Shown here: in pieces, positions 1 to 8,713 of the stretch
Layout: every line of letters begins with the position of its first letter
Position numbering within the stretch: position 1 is the stretch's first letter
Assembly (NCBI RefSeq): GCF_000812875.1
Contig: NZ_JSYK01000003.1
Span: 992,001 to 1,056,000 of the forward strand
Reading direction: 5' to 3'
DNA: 64,000 nucleotides
Source: Kaistella solincola
GTDB lineage: Bacteria; Bacteroidota; Bacteroidia; Flavobacteriales; Weeksellaceae
Position numbers and translations under genes: made by a program
Notes under the pieces: generated by a model
Seen by the model: the letters and a program-made list of their open reading frames with translations, nothing else
Told to the model about the DNA's origin: nothing
Databases searched by the model: none

Positions 1-1404
1 CAGCTTGGTTTTGGTTTGAAAAAACAGCACCACAAAACTTCGGTGGTCGGTAATCCTTTTCCAAAAATTGGCGATAATTTCAATGATTTTTACAATAATC
101 AAATTCCGTTTGAATTAACCAACGCACAAAAAAGAGTGCTGAAAGAAATCCGCACCGACCTGAAAAAGCCGATTCAAATGAACCGTTTGCTTCAGGGCGA
201 CGTCGGTTCCGGCAAAACGATGGTCGCGCTGTTATCGATGCTGATTGCGCTTGACAATGGTTTTCAGAGCTGTTTTATGGCGCCTACCGAAATCCTGGCG
301 CAGCAGCATTATAATTCGTTGCAGGAACTTTTGGTGAATACCGATATTAAAATTCGCCTGCTCACCGGTTCCACCAAAACTTCGGAACGGAAAATTATTC
401 ATAAGGAATTGCTCAGCGGAGAACTCGCAATATTGGTCGGTACGCACGCGGTTTTGGAAGATATTGTGCAGTTCAAAAACCTTGGACTTGCCATCATTGA
501 TGAACAGCACCGTTTCGGCGTGGCACAGCGCGCGCGATTGTGGGCTAAAAACAGAATTCCGCCAGATATCTTGGTCATGACTGCGACACCAATTCCGCGC
601 ACTTTAGCGATGAGTTTTTACAGCGATCTGGATGTTTCGGTAATCGATGAACTTCCCGTCGGCCGAAAAGCCATTATCACCGCTCATCGCCGGGAGAAAG
701 ACCGTTTGACGATTTTCCGCTTCGCGAAAGAGGAAATTGAAAAAGGCAGACAAATCTATTTCGTTTATCCGCTGATTGAAGAATCCGAAACGCTGGATTA
801 TAAAAATTTATTGGAGAATTTTGACCATATTTTGGAGTTTTACAAAGGTTATAATGTCACCATGTTGCATGGCCGCATGAAACCTGCGGAAAAAGAAGCT
901 GCGATGAAATATTTCGCTTCCGGAAATGCTCAAATTATGGTCGCAACGACGGTTATTGAAGTCGGTGTAAACGTTCCGAATGCCTCGGTAATGATCATCG
1001 AAAGTGCCGAAAGGTTCGGGCTTTCCCAACTCCATCAGCTGCGCGGCCGTGTCGGGCGCGGCGCGGAACAGAGCTATTGCATTCTGGTGACTTCCGACAA
1101 ATTAACCAGCGACAGCCGCACCCGCATGAAAACCATGGTGGAAACCAATGACGGTTTTAAAATTTCCGAAGTTGACATGAAACTACGCGGTCCCGGCGAT
1201 ATTCTCGGGACTCAGCAAAGCGGCGTTGTAGATTTTAAAAAACTTGATTTAATTACCGACAGCAACATCATTAAAGCTGCTAAAGCCGCGGTAGAAGAAC
1301 TTCTGGAAGCAGATCCGCGATTAGAAAACTCCGAAAATTTCGCATTGCGGACGTATTATGCAAAGCAGTATAAAGGCAAAAATAAATGGAGCCGGATTTC
1401 GTAG
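1..1404 (+). CDS. recG: ATP-dependent DNA helicase RecG, C-terminal part (gene cut by window start)
   Basis: Branch-migrating superfamily 2 helicase that remodels stalled forks and recombination intermediates. The reading frame is open from base 1, so the start lies outside the window. About 467 codons remain of a protein usually near 690 residues, which means the N-terminal wedge/OB domain is missing here. Visible motifs are Walker A GDVGSGKT (bases 196-219), motif II DEQHRFG, motif III TATPIPRT and the motif VI region QLRGRVGRG. DEQHRFG with the QLRGRVGRG region is characteristic of RecG. It ends TAG at 1404, and no clear terminator follows. Identification is secure; only the upstream extent is unknown. 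Confidence 0.96.
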   Translation, partial: QLGFGLKKQHHKTSVVGNPFPKIGDNFNDFYNNQIPFELTNAQKRVLKEIRTDLKKPIQMNRLLQGDVGSGKTMVALLSMLIALDNGFQSCFMAPTEILAQQHYNSLQELLVNTDIKIRLLTGSTKTSERKIIHKELLSGELAILVGTHAVLEDIVQFKNLGLAIIDEQHRFGVAQRARLWAKNRIPPDILVMTATPIPRTLAMSFYSDLDVSVIDELPVGRKAIITAHRREKDRLTIFRFAKEEIEKGRQIYFVYPLIEESETLDYKNLLENFDHILEFYKGYNVTMLHGRMKPAEKEAAMKYFASGNAQIMVATTVIEVGVNVPNASVMIIESAERFGLSQLHQLRGRVGRGAEQSYCILVTSDKLTSDSRTRMKTMVETNDGFKISEVDMKLRGPGDILGTQQSGVVDFKKLDLITDSNIIKAAKAAVEELLEADPRLENSENFALRTYYAKQYKGKNKWSRIS

Positions 1405-1507
1405 GTTTATAAAACTTTAAAAAAATTATGCGTTTTAACAGCTAATTTTTCACCGATTACCTTTTTTCGTTGCTAAAAATTTGCTGTTTTTATTCTATTT
1501 TTTTGAA

Positions 1508-1515
1508 TACTTTTG
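1508..1515 (+). promoter_or_regulatory. -7 box of the DUF5686 gene
   Basis: TACTTTTG fits the Bacteroidetes -7 consensus TAnnTTTG. Only six bases separate it from ATG at 1522, so the transcript should be leaderless or nearly so. It also excludes the upstream TTG (1513) as start, because that codon lies inside the box. Confidence 0.6.
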
Positions 1516-1521
1516 CTTGGT

Positions 1522-3960
1522 ATGAAAAAATGTTTATTCGCGCTCTTTTTCTTTGTTTCCCTTGCCGCTTTCGGGCAGTCCAAAATTACTGTTTTCAGCA
1601 CCGGCGATCGTGTTCCAATAGTGAACGCAGAGATTTTCTGCAAAGAAAAATTAGCCGGTAAAACGGATAAAAATGGCGTTTTATCTTTTAAAACGAAATG
1701 CAAGCAGGTTTCGGTAAAAGCTGCCGGTTATTATGAAGACGATGTTGTCGTGGATAAAGTGATGGAAATTGCACTGTCTAAAACCGATCCGAAAACCCAG
1801 TCTATTCAGGCTGTAATTATCGCTGATAAAAGCGACCCGCGTGCTTTGGCGATTTTAAAAAAAGTGAATGATAATTATAAAGAAAATTCACCGAAAAGCC
1901 TGGATTCTTATTCTTATAAATCCTACGAAAAAATCTCCTACGATTTAGATCAGGACAGCATTCAGCAGTACAATCAGTCGCTGGATAAAATGATTGATTC
2001 GCTGAAAATGCTTCCTACGCCAACGCAAACCACAGAACAGAAAAAAGATTCGCTGGAAACCGAAAATGTAATGAAACTCCTCGGCCGCAACAAAATGTTT
2101 TTGTGGGAACGCGCCACAGAATTCCTGTTTTCAAAAAAATATGGTGAAAAAGTAAATATTCTGGATAACCGCATTTCGGGTTTGCAGGAACCTGTTTATG
2201 AACTGCTCGCGCTTCGCTCCAACAGAAACCAGATTCCACGCGAAATCCGCGAAGAAAACCGCGCGCTATACCGTTTTTTCCTCACCGACAGCATCATGAT
2301 CGATGGGCGAAAAAATTACGTCATCCGCTTTCGTCAGGCAGATTATAAAAAACCGGTCCAACGAAGGAAATTCAACGGTTATCTTTACATCGATGCTGAA
2401 AATTATGCTTTGAAAAAAATCGAAAGCAACAGCAAAGTTAAAAGCAACGGTATGATGACCAGCATTTGGATACCGATAGACAATAAATGGTTTCTGCTGC
2501 AGGAAAATTTAAAACTGAAAATGGGCAGCACCAACTTCGATGCTGAACAGCCAAAAGATAAAAACGAAAAAAAACAGCAAAAAGACGGCAAAAAATTCGG
2601 GAGCTATGTTTACATACGTTCGGATTATTTTGATTTTAAAATAAATCCGGATCTGGAACCGAAAAAATTCTCTGGTTACTCGCTATCGGTAAAAAATTCT
2701 GACGGAAATTCGCTGGATTTATACCGAACGGAACCATTAACAGAACGCGAAGAACTGACTTACACCGCGATTGACAGCGTTGGGCAAAAGTATAAACTCG
2801 ATCAAAAACTGAATATTTTGAGTGGCTTGTTGGACGGAAAACTGCGCGTTGGTAAAGTAGATTTTGACGCACTTCAGCTCTTCAAATATAATCTGTATGA
2901 AGGAGTTCGTCTTGGTGCCGGCGTGAAAACCAACGAAAAATTCAATAAATATATTTCGCCGGACGCTTATTTTGGCTACGGTTTTAAAGATCACAAGTGG
3001 AAATACGGCGCCGGAATCGACATTAAGACAACTTTAGAAAAAACCTCGTATTTCCGGGCAGAATATTACAACGATGTTGAAGCTGCCGGACGCTTCAATG
3101 AAGATTTGTGGAACTTCAAAATGAAAGTAATGAACGGTGGAATTGACGCCAGCAACGACCGTTTCTACGGTTTTAAAGGTTTCAAGCTCTCCTACCAAAA
3201 TGATTTGACAAACACTTTAACGCTGAAAATTTCCGCAAAAAAGGACCGTGAAGCAGCAAAATTTAATTATAATTTTAATAATCTTGGTTTTGAGTTTGAA
3301 AATTTCGCCACGCAGCTGACTTTGAAATACACGCCACGCTCGAAAAGCATGATGACGCCTTCCGGAAAAGTGACCTACAACCAAAATTATCCGGAATTTT
3401 ACTTTAATTATGAACAGGCTTTGAAAACTTTAGGGGGAGATTTTAATTTCAGCCGTTTTGATTTTTTAGCGCAACATCAGTTTAAAACTAAAGCCGGTCT
3501 TACTGGACTCCGTGCTTATACGGGTTTAACGACGGATGAAGCTCCAATTTGGCATCAGTTTGCGATGAATGGACTTGGAACTGCCAGCTCTTCTTTCAAT
3601 TTTAATTTTACGTCGTATCTCGGTTTTGCGACCATGGAAGGCGGAAAATATTACAACGACAAATTCATCGGTTATTACTTCACGCACCGTTTGCCGTTTT
3701 ACTTCCGCACGGTTGGAAAAACGACTTCAAGCTTCAATTTGCTGTATAAAGGAATTACCGGCGACATGAAAAACCCGGAATTTCACCAGTTTAAGTTTGA
3801 AAAACTGAATCATCTTTACCAGGAAATCGGTTTTGAAACCAACCATATTTTAGGTACACCGTTCGATTTAGGACTTTTCTACCGCGTTGGTCATTACGCG
3901 ACCGATTCGTTCAAAGATAATTTTGCGGTTCAATTGAAATTGAGCCTTTTAGGATTTTAG
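1522..3960 (+). CDS. DUF5686 family outer-membrane protein with carboxypeptidase-like regulatory domain
   Basis: An 812-residue protein of the flavobacterial DUF5686 family; its function is not established. Residues 1-19 form a Sec signal peptide ending AAFGQ. A short carboxypeptidase-regulatory-like beta-sandwich follows (about 20-90, with the NAEIFCKEK and GVLSFKT strands), as in the N-termini of many TonB-linked outer-membrane proteins. The rest is rich in alternating strands and aromatic residues and ends in LSLLGF. A terminal aromatic residue is typical of BAM-assembled beta-barrels. The ATG at 1522 is chosen because it starts the signal peptide and follows a -7 box. The next gene starts two bases after the stop. 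Outer-membrane location is an inference from these traits. Confidence 0.85.
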   Translation: MKKCLFALFFFVSLAAFGQSKITVFSTGDRVPIVNAEIFCKEKLAGKTDKNGVLSFKTKCKQVSVKAAGYYEDDVVVDKVMEIALSKTDPKTQSIQAVIIADKSDPRALAILKKVNDNYKENSPKSLDSYSYKSYEKISYDLDQDSIQQYNQSLDKMIDSLKMLPTPTQTTEQKKDSLETENVMKLLGRNKMFLWERATEFLFSKKYGEKVNILDNRISGLQEPVYELLALRSNRNQIPREIREENRALYRFFLTDSIMIDGRKNYVIRFRQADYKKPVQRRKFNGYLYIDAENYALKKIESNSKVKSNGMMTSIWIPIDNKWFLLQENLKLKMGSTNFDAEQPKDKNEKKQQKDGKKFGSYVYIRSDYFDFKINPDLEPKKFSGYSLSVKNSDGNSLDLYRTEPLTEREELTYTAIDSVGQKYKLDQKLNILSGLLDGKLRVGKVDFDALQLFKYNLYEGVRLGAGVKTNEKFNKYISPDAYFGYGFKDHKWKYGAGIDIKTTLEKTSYFRAEYYNDVEAAGRFNEDLWNFKMKVMNGGIDASNDRFYGFKGFKLSYQNDLTNTLTLKISAKKDREAAKFNYNFNNLGFEFENFATQLTLKYTPRSKSMMTPSGKVTYNQNYPEFYFNYEQALKTLGGDFNFSRFDFLAQHQFKTKAGLTGLRAYTGLTTDEAPIWHQFAMNGLGTASSSFNFNFTSYLGFATMEGGKYYNDKFIGYYFTHRLPFYFRTVGKTTSSFNLLYKGITGDMKNPEFHQFKFEKLNHLYQEIGFETNHILGTPFDLGLFYRVGHYATDSFKDNFAVQLKLSLLGF

Positions 3961-3962
3961 AA

Positions 3963-4199
3963 ATGAAAAATATACAGATTAAAGCAAGTTCTTTTTTTGA
4001 ACTTTTAAAAGCGAAAGACACGTCGATGTGGGAAATTTTCACACAAATGATCGATGGTAATGAAAAAGAAATTATTTTTCTTGATGACGAAGACAAAATT
4101 CTTTTCACCTACATATTGCCCGAAAATTTAGAAAAACTTGAAAGTGACCGGAAGCAATTTGCCGCAGAATACGCCGAAAAACTCTCGGGTTTAAACTAA
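3963..4199 (+). CDS. small acidic protein of unknown function
   Basis: A 78-residue protein that I do not recognise. It starts two bases after the stop of the DUF5686 gene and is probably co-transcribed with it. There is no signal peptide or membrane segment. It is strongly charged, with an acidic patch IFLDDEDKILF in the middle and a helical C-terminus rich in Glu and Lys. Its stop codon overlaps the stop of convergent folP by four bases. The tight spacing and ordinary codon usage support a real gene. Confidence 0.65.
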   Translation: MKNIQIKASSFFELLKAKDTSMWEIFTQMIDGNEKEIIFLDDEDKILFTYILPENLEKLESDRKQFAAEYAEKLSGLN

Positions 4200-5053
4200 T
4201 TTTCGAGGAAAATATCCAGCGTTTTTTTGGTTTCAGCAACATCGTGCACGCGTAAGATTTTAGCGCCGTTTTTCAGTGCTTTAAGGTGCAATTTTTGCGT
4301 TTCTTCTAAGATATCCAAAGCTCCTTTTCCTAAAGGCTTGTAAATAAAAGATTTCCGTGAAATACCGACCAACAGCGGAAAAGTGCCGAATGAAAGGTAT
4401 TGCAGTTCATCAAGAAGTTGATGTTGTTGCGCCACAGTTTTCCCAAAACCAAAACCCGGATCCAGAATAATATCTATCACTCCAAGTTTTCGAAGCTGTT
4501 CTACCTTTTCGGAAAAATAATAGTTTAAGGCCAGAACAATATCGTCCGGAACGACTTTCACGTGCATCTCTTCATAACCTGGATTTACATGCATTAAGAT
4601 GTATGGAAGTTGCGTTTCAGCCGCGGTTTCGAACATTTTGTCATCGTACATTCCACCGGAGATATCATTAATGATATCAATTCCTTCATCAAAACCAAAT
4701 TTTACCGTTTCGGAATAGAAAGTATCCAGCGAAATTAAAGTGTCGGGAAACTGTTTTTTAATTTGAGAAATTATGCCTTTTAAGCGGGAAATTTCTTCTT
4801 TTGCAGTCAGCAGTTCGGCTTTGGGACGCGTGGATTGCGGACCGATATCAATTATGTCGGCGCCGTCTGAAATCATTTTTTCTGCCCTTAAAAGGGCATT
4901 TTTTTCTGAATTAAATTTTCCGCCATCGGAAAAGGAATCTGGCGTTAAATTTAAAATTCCCATAATTTTCGGTTCCGACAAATCGATGAGGCGACCACGA
5001 CAATTTATGGTGCGGAAAACGGGGAAAATCGGTGGTGAAACTGCACTTTTCAT
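4196..5053 (-). CDS. folP: dihydropteroate synthase
   Basis: Joins p-aminobenzoate to 6-hydroxymethyl-dihydropterin diphosphate to give dihydropteroate in folate synthesis; it is the sulfonamide target. The 285 residues form the usual TIM barrel. Pterin and diphosphate motifs are visible: NLTPDSFSDGG (about 35-45), DIGPQSTRP (family usually DIGGESTRP), LDTF, NDISGG, DPGFGFGKT, ISRKSF and RVHDV. ATG at 5053 is preferred over an in-frame codon at 5068, because a -7 box (5058-5065) lies between them. It overlaps the 3' end of the 78-residue gene by four bases. It is divergent from the DUF1599-tpiA run. Confidence 0.95.
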   Translation of the reverse strand: MKSAVSPPIFPVFRTINCRGRLIDLSEPKIMGILNLTPDSFSDGGKFNSEKNALLRAEKMISDGADIIDIGPQSTRPKAELLTAKEEISRLKGIISQIKKQFPDTLISLDTFYSETVKFGFDEGIDIINDISGGMYDDKMFETAAETQLPYILMHVNPGYEEMHVKVVPDDIVLALNYYFSEKVEQLRKLGVIDIILDPGFGFGKTVAQQHQLLDELQYLSFGTFPLLVGISRKSFIYKPLGKGALDILEETQKLHLKALKNGAKILRVHDVAETKKTLDIFLEN

Positions 5054-5057
5054 CCGA

Positions 5058-5065
5058 CAAAAATA
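5058..5065 (-). promoter_or_regulatory. -7 box of folP
   Basis: On the minus strand this reads TATTTTTG (consensus TAnnTTTG), four bases before the folP ATG. It sets the folP start and predicts a leaderless message. Confidence 0.6.
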
Positions 5066-5109
5066 CAATTTCGGCGCATTCCGGCGCCAAAACTCTCAGC
5101 CGAAATTCT

Positions 5110-5117
5110 TATCTTTG
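5110..5117 (+). promoter_or_regulatory. -7 box of the DUF1599-tpiA run
   Basis: TATCTTTG, the most common form of the Bacteroidetes -7 box, 17 bases before ATG at 5135. It is divergent from the folP promoter 45 bases away. Confidence 0.65.
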
Positions 5118-5134
5118 AAAAGTTTAGAATTTTT

Positions 5135-5701
5135 ATGCAAAAAACAGCTCAACAGTTTGACCAGGTAATTGCCGAATGCCGCGAACTTTTCAGTCATAAG
5201 CTAACAGATTATGGCGCATCTTTCCGGGTTTTGCGCACGGCGTCTTTAACCGACCAGCTTTTTATCAAGGTTAAAAGTCTCAGAAATTTTCAGACCATCG
5301 GTGTTTCTAAAGTTGGTGAATCCGAAGAAGAAAATTTTATCGCGATCGTGAACTACTCTATTATCGGTCTCATTCAGCTGGAAAAAGGTGTTGCCGACGA
5401 TTTTAAACAGGACAAAGCTGAAATACTGAGCTTGTACGACCGCTTTGCACAGGAAGCAAAAGATTTGATGCTGAAAAAAAATCATGATTACGGCGAAGCC
5501 TGGCGCGAAATGAGAATTTCATCCATCACCGATCTCATTTACCAAAAAGTCCTCAGAACCAAGCAGATTGAAGATAATGCCGGCGAAACGTTGGTTTCCG
5601 AAGGAATTGATGCGAATTACTTCGACATGCTGAATTACGCTGTTTTCTGCCTTATTAAATTTTCCGAGGAAAAAACGACTTTTAAACCAGATTTTATTTG
5701 A
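5135..5701 (+). CDS. DUF1599 protein with two tandem copies of the domain
   Basis: A 188-residue cytoplasmic protein of the DUF1599 family, which I recall being described as nucleotide-modification-associated domain 1; its reaction is unknown. It is an internal duplication. KLTDYGASFRVLR in the first half lines up with KNHDYGEAWREMR in the second, each followed by a T/S-D-L/Q-hydrophobic helix and later by a hydrophobic segment (NYSIIGLIQL; NYAVFCLIKF). It is first in a run with the BT_3928-like gene, the TerB-like gene and tpiA, the next ORF starting two bases after its stop. The neighbours are housekeeping genes, not phage genes. Confidence 0.85.
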   Translation: MQKTAQQFDQVIAECRELFSHKLTDYGASFRVLRTASLTDQLFIKVKSLRNFQTIGVSKVGESEEENFIAIVNYSIIGLIQLEKGVADDFKQDKAEILSLYDRFAQEAKDLMLKKNHDYGEAWREMRISSITDLIYQKVLRTKQIEDNAGETLVSEGIDANYFDMLNYAVFCLIKFSEEKTTFKPDFI

Positions 5702-5703
5702 TT

Positions 5704-6798
5704 ATGTTTAAAAATATTCTGCGTATTGTAATTGCGCTTATTTTTTTAGTTTCCGGTTTTGTAAAAGCAGTTGATGTTGTTGGTTTTTCCTTTAAACTTG
5801 AAGAATATTTTTCGCCCGCGGTTTTCAATATGCCGTTTTTCGAAAAGCAGGCGCTTATTATAGCAATAATTGTGGTTGTTCTGGAGCTTGTTCTTGGCTT
5901 TTTTCTTTTACTGAAAAGCTATTTGAAATTCACACTTACCGCACTTTTGGCGCTGTGCGTTTTTTTCGCTTTTTTAACCTTTTATTCAGCCTATTTTAAT
6001 GTTGTTACCGATTGCGGCTGCTTTGGTGATGCTTTGAAACTTACGCCATGGCAGAGTTTCTGGAAAGACATTATTTTGCTGATTGGTTTGGCGGTGCTTT
6101 ATTTTCTTTACCGAAATGAATTTGAGGAACCTGAAGAAAAAACACAATTTAAAAAATATCTTTCGGCATTCGCTTTCATGACGATGGTTTTTGTGATCAA
6201 CTGGGGAATTACGCATGAGCCGGTGATTGATTTCCGCGATTATAAAATTGGGACGGACATGAAGCTGGAAAGAAAAAAAACCGATAAAAACCCGTCAATT
6301 TTTAAAACTTTTTATGTTTTGAAAAATGAAAAAACAGGTGAAACTTTGGAGGTAAATCAGGACGAATATGTGAACGACAAAAAATATTGGGAAACCGGCT
6401 CGCCGTGGAAAATAGATGAAGCGAAAACCACTTCGAAAATGACCAAACAAGGTTACGAATCTGAAATTGGTAAATTTAAACCTGAAACCGCGGACGGAAA
6501 AGATTTAACCGATGAAATTTTAAATGCGCCAAAAGCCATTTTGATTTTCGCGTATAAACCAAAGGAAGCAAACATCAATGTTTTAGCACAAGCTGAAGCC
6601 ATTATAAATCAGGAAAAAAGTGCTTTTGTGCACGGAATTTCTACCGAACCGGACACTTTTAAAACACTTCCAAATGCTACGATGGACGGCACCGCGATTA
6701 AAACAATCGCGAGAAGTAATCCGTTTGTGCTTACGCTGGAAAACGGAAAAATAGTAGACAAACGTTCTGCTGAAGACTATATTAAACAAAAAAAATAA
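5704..6798 (+). CDS. BT_3928/DoxX-like membrane protein with periplasmic thioredoxin-like tail
   Basis: A 364-residue integral membrane protein resembling the MauE/DoxX group and the Bacteroidetes BT_3928 family. About four membrane helices fill residues 1-150. The loop between helices 3 and 4 carries VVTDCGCFGD, a CxC pair that in this superfamily is linked to redox or disulfide chemistry. The remaining roughly 200 residues are soluble and end in a segment (KAILIFAYKP to GKIVDKRSAED) that looks like a thioredoxin fold without a CxxC. ATG at 5704 is preferred over an overlapping TTG at 5698; it begins two bases after the preceding stop. A role in envelope redox homeostasis is inferred. Confidence 0.8.
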   Translation: MFKNILRIVIALIFLVSGFVKAVDVVGFSFKLEEYFSPAVFNMPFFEKQALIIAIIVVVLELVLGFFLLLKSYLKFTLTALLALCVFFAFLTFYSAYFNVVTDCGCFGDALKLTPWQSFWKDIILLIGLAVLYFLYRNEFEEPEEKTQFKKYLSAFAFMTMVFVINWGITHEPVIDFRDYKIGTDMKLERKKTDKNPSIFKTFYVLKNEKTGETLEVNQDEYVNDKKYWETGSPWKIDEAKTTSKMTKQGYESEIGKFKPETADGKDLTDEILNAPKAILIFAYKPKEANINVLAQAEAIINQEKSAFVHGISTEPDTFKTLPNATMDGTAIKTIARSNPFVLTLENGKIVDKRSAEDYIKQKK

Positions 6799-6805
6799 AA
6801 CAAAA

Positions 6806-7162
6806 ATGTATTCAAAAAAATCTAATAAATCTATTGCCGGATATCATTTGCTGATGATTCTCTCGGCAATTGACGGCGAATTTGCGCCTGAAGAAGGCAT
6901 CTATATCCAAAAATATCTTGCGGATGAATTTCCATTTAAAATGGATTTAGATGATGAATTAGACACCATTGCAACGCTGAAACAGCAAGACTGGAAAAAA
7001 CATTTTGAGTTTCATGCGCAATGTTTTCTGGACGATTCCACAGAGGAAGAAAGAATTTCTTTCGTGAAATTTGCCAAAACTTTAATTAAAGCAGATGAGC
7101 AGGTTTCCGAGCCGGAACACGATTATTATAAAATGATGAAAAATATCTGGAAACTGGATTAA
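6806..7162 (+). CDS. TerB-like small protein
   Basis: A 118-residue all-helical protein with the look of the TerB/DjlA-N domain: a helix GYHLLMILSAIDGEFAPEE, then an acidic second half with IKADEQVSEPEHDYYKMM. TerB-like domains bind metal through acidic residues and occur in tellurite resistance and in stress-linked systems. The assignment rests on pattern only and the function here is unknown. It follows the BT_3928-like gene by seven bases and precedes tpiA by eleven, so it belongs to the same transcription unit. Confidence 0.7.
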   Translation: MYSKKSNKSIAGYHLLMILSAIDGEFAPEEGIYIQKYLADEFPFKMDLDDELDTIATLKQQDWKKHFEFHAQCFLDDSTEEERISFVKFAKTLIKADEQVSEPEHDYYKMMKNIWKLD

Positions 7163-7173
7163 AACGCTTTGAA

Positions 7174-7935
7174 ATGAGAAAAAATATTGTTGCAGGAAAC
7201 TGGAAAATGAACAAAAATGTAATTGAAGCTCAACAATTGATGTTGCAGCTGGTAAATTATACCAAAGAAAATGCTTCCAATTGCGAAATCTGGATTGCAC
7301 CACCGGCGCTGTATCTTTTGATGGCGAAAGATTTATTTGCTTTAAATGAAGTCGGAATTTTTTCGCAGGATATGAGCGAATACGAAAGCGGCGCTTATAC
7401 AGGTGAAATTTCTGCTGAAATGCTGGAATCCATTGGCGCGACCGGTTCAATTATCGGCCACTCTGAGAGACGTCAGTTTCACGGCGAAACCGATTCGCAC
7501 TGCAATGCTAAAATTAAACTGGCTTTAGAAAAAGGTTTAACACCAATTTACTGCAACGGTGAAACCTTAGAGCAAAGAAAGTCCGGTAAACACCTGGAAG
7601 TGGTGAAAAACCAGACTGAAGTTGCTTTATTTACTTTAAGCGCTGACGAAATTAAAAAAGTGGTCATCGCTTATGAACCGGTTTGGGCAATCGGAACCGG
7701 TGAAACCGCTTCACCGGAACAGGCGCAGGAAATTCACGCGCATATCAGAAGCTTAATTGCTGAGAAATACGGAAAAGAAGTTGCCGATGAAATTTCTATT
7801 TTATACGGCGGTTCGGTTAAACCGGACAATGCAAAGGAAATTTTTTCACAACCAGACATCGACGGTGGATTGATCGGCGGTGCTGCATTAAAAATCGAAG
7901 ATTTTTCTAAAATAATTGAGGCTTTTAACGCCTAA
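7174..7935 (+). CDS. tpiA: triosephosphate isomerase
   Basis: Interconverts dihydroxyacetone phosphate and glyceraldehyde 3-phosphate in glycolysis and gluconeogenesis. The 253 residues are the normal family length. Catalytic residues are in place: Lys11 in AGNWKMN, His96 in IIGHSERR, and Glu168 in AYEPVWAIGTG. The phosphate-binding LYGGSVKP and GLIGGAALK follow. It is the last gene of the DUF1599 run, and a bidirectional hairpin terminator follows 21 bases after the stop. Confidence 0.98.
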   Translation: MRKNIVAGNWKMNKNVIEAQQLMLQLVNYTKENASNCEIWIAPPALYLLMAKDLFALNEVGIFSQDMSEYESGAYTGEISAEMLESIGATGSIIGHSERRQFHGETDSHCNAKIKLALEKGLTPIYCNGETLEQRKSGKHLEVVKNQTEVALFTLSADEIKKVVIAYEPVWAIGTGETASPEQAQEIHAHIRSLIAEKYGKEVADEISILYGGSVKPDNAKEIFSQPDIDGGLIGGAALKIEDFSKIIEAFNA

Positions 7936-7956
7936 TTCTTCAAATTTGCAAAAAAA

Positions 7957-7982
7957 AAATGCGCTTCATTTGAGGCGCATTT
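7957..7982. terminator. bidirectional intrinsic terminator between tpiA and clpP
   Basis: AAATGCGC pairs with GCGCATTT around a ten-base loop. A-runs on the left and T-rich sequence on the right suit both converging transcripts. Confidence 0.8.
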
Positions 7983-8002
7983 CTATTTTAATTTAAAGAA
8001 GA

Positions 8003-8689
8003 TTATTTGTTTTCTACTTTTCTTTGGAGAACTTCATCCACCATTCCATAATCTTTTGCTTCGCTGGAAGTCATCCAATAATCTCTGTCCGACGCTTTTT
8101 CTACCCATTCGTAAGTTTGACCTGAATGTTCTGAAATAATATCGTAGAGTTCCTTTTTAAGTTTCAACATTTCACGCAGGTTAATTTCCATATCAGAAGC
8201 TACACCTTGGGCACCACCACTTGGCTGGTGAATCATCACACGCGAATGTTTCAGCGCAGAACGTTTGCCCTTTTCACCCGCAACCAAAAGAACAGCACCC
8301 ATTGAAGCTGCAATTCCGGTGCAGATTGTAGCTACATCAGGCTTAATGATTTGCATAGTGTCATAAATTCCCAAACCTGCGTAAACGCTGCCGCCCGGCG
8401 AATTGATGTAAATCTGAATGTCCTTAGAAGCATCTGAACTTTCGAGGAAAAGAAGCTGAGCAGTTACAATATTTGCAACCTGGTCGTCAATTCCGGTTCC
8501 CAAAAAGATAATTCGGTCCATCATTAAACGCGAAAAAACATCCATTTGAGCGACGTTTAATCTACGTTCTTCCATAATATAAGGCGTAAGGTTATTAGGA
8601 CCGTACATTCCCATATATTGATCAGTAGCCAAACCGCTGTTTCCTAAGTGTTTTACAGAAAAATCTCTGAAATCTTTTTTAATATCCAT
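8003..8689 (-). CDS. clpP: ATP-dependent Clp protease proteolytic subunit
   Basis: Serine peptidase that forms the ClpP tetradecamer and degrades unfolded or tagged proteins with ClpX or ClpA-type unfoldases. The 228 residues include the catalytic Ser129 in GIAASMGAV and His154 in MIHQPSGG, with the Asp expected near residue 203. NSPGGSV is the substrate-binding loop. A roughly 35-residue N-terminal stretch precedes the conserved core. It lies 24 bases after dnaG on the same strand, so co-transcription is likely. Confidence 0.97.
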   Translation of the reverse strand: MDIKKDFRDFSVKHLGNSGLATDQYMGMYGPNNLTPYIMEERRLNVAQMDVFSRLMMDRIIFLGTGIDDQVANIVTAQLLFLESSDASKDIQIYINSPGGSVYAGLGIYDTMQIIKPDVATICTGIAASMGAVLLVAGEKGKRSALKHSRVMIHQPSGGAQGVASDMEINLREMLKLKKELYDIISEHSGQTYEWVEKASDRDYWMTSSEAKDYGMVDEVLQRKVENK

Positions 8690-8713
8690 TTTATATTTTT
8701 TACGCAGATTGTT

